From assembly GCF_003952665.1 (NCBI RefSeq), contig NZ_CP017946.1, forward strand, positions 2,418,001 to 2,482,000: DNA of 64,000 nt, in the 5' to 3' direction. The notes below the pieces were generated by a model. It had not been told where the DNA came from. It saw only the letters and a list, made by a program, of their open reading frames with translations, and ran no database searches. This document shows, piece after piece, positions 63,624 to 64,000 of this stretch. This stretch comes from Bosea sp. Tri-49. Its GTDB lineage: Bacteria; Pseudomonadota; Alphaproteobacteria; Rhizobiales; Beijerinckiaceae. Position 1 is the first letter of the stretch, and every line of letters begins with the position of its first letter. The position numbers and the translations under genes were made by a program.

Positions 63624-64000
63624 TTATGGATTCGCAACCTGGTGGTTCGCCATGATCTCCAGCGCCCGCACCATGGCCGAATGATCCCAGTCCTTGCCGC
63701 CATGGGCGACGCAGGCGTTGAACAGCTCCTGCGCCGTCGCCGTGTTCGGCAAGGAGACGCCAAGCGAGCGCGCCGTCGACAGGGCCAGGTTCAGGTCCTT
63801 CTGGTGTAGCCCGATGCGGAAGCCTGGATTGAAGGTGCGCTTGACCATGCGCTCGCCATGGATCTCGAGGATCTTCGAGGAGGCGAAACCACCCATCAGC
63901 GCCTGGCGCACTTTGGCGGGGTCCGCCCCTGCCTTGGAGGCGAAGAGCAAGGCCTCGCCGACCGCCTCGATGGTCAGCGCCACGATGATCTGGTTGGCAA
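63624..64000 (-). CDS. glxR: Tartronate semialdehyde reductase (C-terminal part, cut by the window edge)
   Basis: About 125 residues of the C-terminal half, open to the right edge. The visible part begins ANQIIVALTIEAVGEALLFASKAG and includes the conserved PGFRIGLHQKDLNLAL segment. This agrees closely with GarR/GlxR (2-hydroxy-3-oxopropionate reductase) and distinguishes it from generic 3-hydroxyisobutyrate dehydrogenase. It reduces tartronate semialdehyde to glycerate, the step after glyoxylate carboligase. It lies 20 bp upstream of the PanE-like gene. Glyoxylate carboligase and hydroxypyruvate isomerase may lie just outside the window. Confidence 0.85.
   Translation of the reverse strand, partial: ANQIIVALTIEAVGEALLFASKAGADPAKVRQALMGGFASSKILEIHGERMVKRTFNPGFRIGLHQKDLNLALSTARSLGVSLPNTATAQELFNACVAHGGKDWDHSAMVRALEIMANHQVANP

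Overview
The window is high-G+C DNA with the gene density and codon use of an alphaproteobacterium of the order Rhizobiales. SucC, SucD and the formate dehydrogenase subunits closely resemble those of Methylobacterium, Bosea and Bradyrhizobium-type bacteria. The genus cannot be fixed from the sequence alone; Bosea or a relative is my guess. I saw no rRNA, tRNA, CRISPR array or insertion sequence.

Region 1 (1-42.3 kb) is one large type VI secretion system (T6SS) locus. A cut-off HAMP/coiled-coil protein and a MinD-like ATPase lie at the left edge. On the minus strand, reading from about 28.9 kb down to 1.1 kb, come a membrane-bound SpoIIE-type phosphatase, tssA-tssB-tssC-tssE-tssF-tssG, the FHA protein tagH, tssJ-tssK-tssL-tssM, tagF, a PP2C phosphatase (pppA), a Ser/Thr kinase (ppkA-like), vgrG and a small unknown gene, then hcp, clpV, a sigma-54 activator and a second Ser/Thr kinase. 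All thirteen core Tss proteins are present. Many junctions are 4-bp ATGA or GTGA overlaps. hcp has a near-consensus sigma-54 promoter, which fits the sigma-54 activator encoded nearby. VgrG stops right after its OB-fold, so the usual needle is absent. TssL lacks a peptidoglycan-binding domain, and a separate OmpA-like membrane protein at 32.4 kb may supply it. A four-gene redox cassette (cupredoxin, di-heme peroxidase, membrane protein, cytochrome c; 29.1-32.2 kb) sits inside the locus.

On the plus strand (33.1-42.3 kb) a tightly packed operon encodes a DUF2169/pentapeptide protein, a second pentapeptide protein, a DUF4150 PAAR-like tip, a 497-residue protein of unknown family, a DUF3540 protein, a TPR/glycosyltransferase-like protein and a transglutaminase-like protein. 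This looks like a spike-loading and effector module. A 38-bp element upstream of its first gene matches one upstream of vgrG at 33 of 38 positions, suggesting the two are expressed together. The 497-residue protein is the best candidate in the window for something undescribed.

Region 2 (42.5-64 kb) is an oxalate/formate/glyoxylate island. A MarR regulator leads into oxc-frc (oxalyl-CoA decarboxylase and formyl-CoA:oxalate CoA-transferase) with a GntR regulator, divergent from a tripartite tricarboxylate transporter (tctA-tctC-tctB). Next come an FDH1-type formate dehydrogenase (alpha and fused gamma-beta subunits), a divergent NDP-forming acyl-CoA synthetase, sucCD, a second paralogous GntR regulator, a GNAT acetyltransferase, and a minus-strand operon for tartronate semialdehyde reductase, a PanE-like reductase and an FAH-family hydrolase. 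A shared palindrome, TGGCAT-N5-ATGCCA, occurs in both divergent promoter regions and probably marks a GntR regulon. The likely logic is: oxalate import, CoA activation, decarboxylation to formyl-CoA/formate, formate oxidation to NADH, and a side branch in which oxalyl-CoA is reduced to glyoxylate and assimilated through tartronate semialdehyde.
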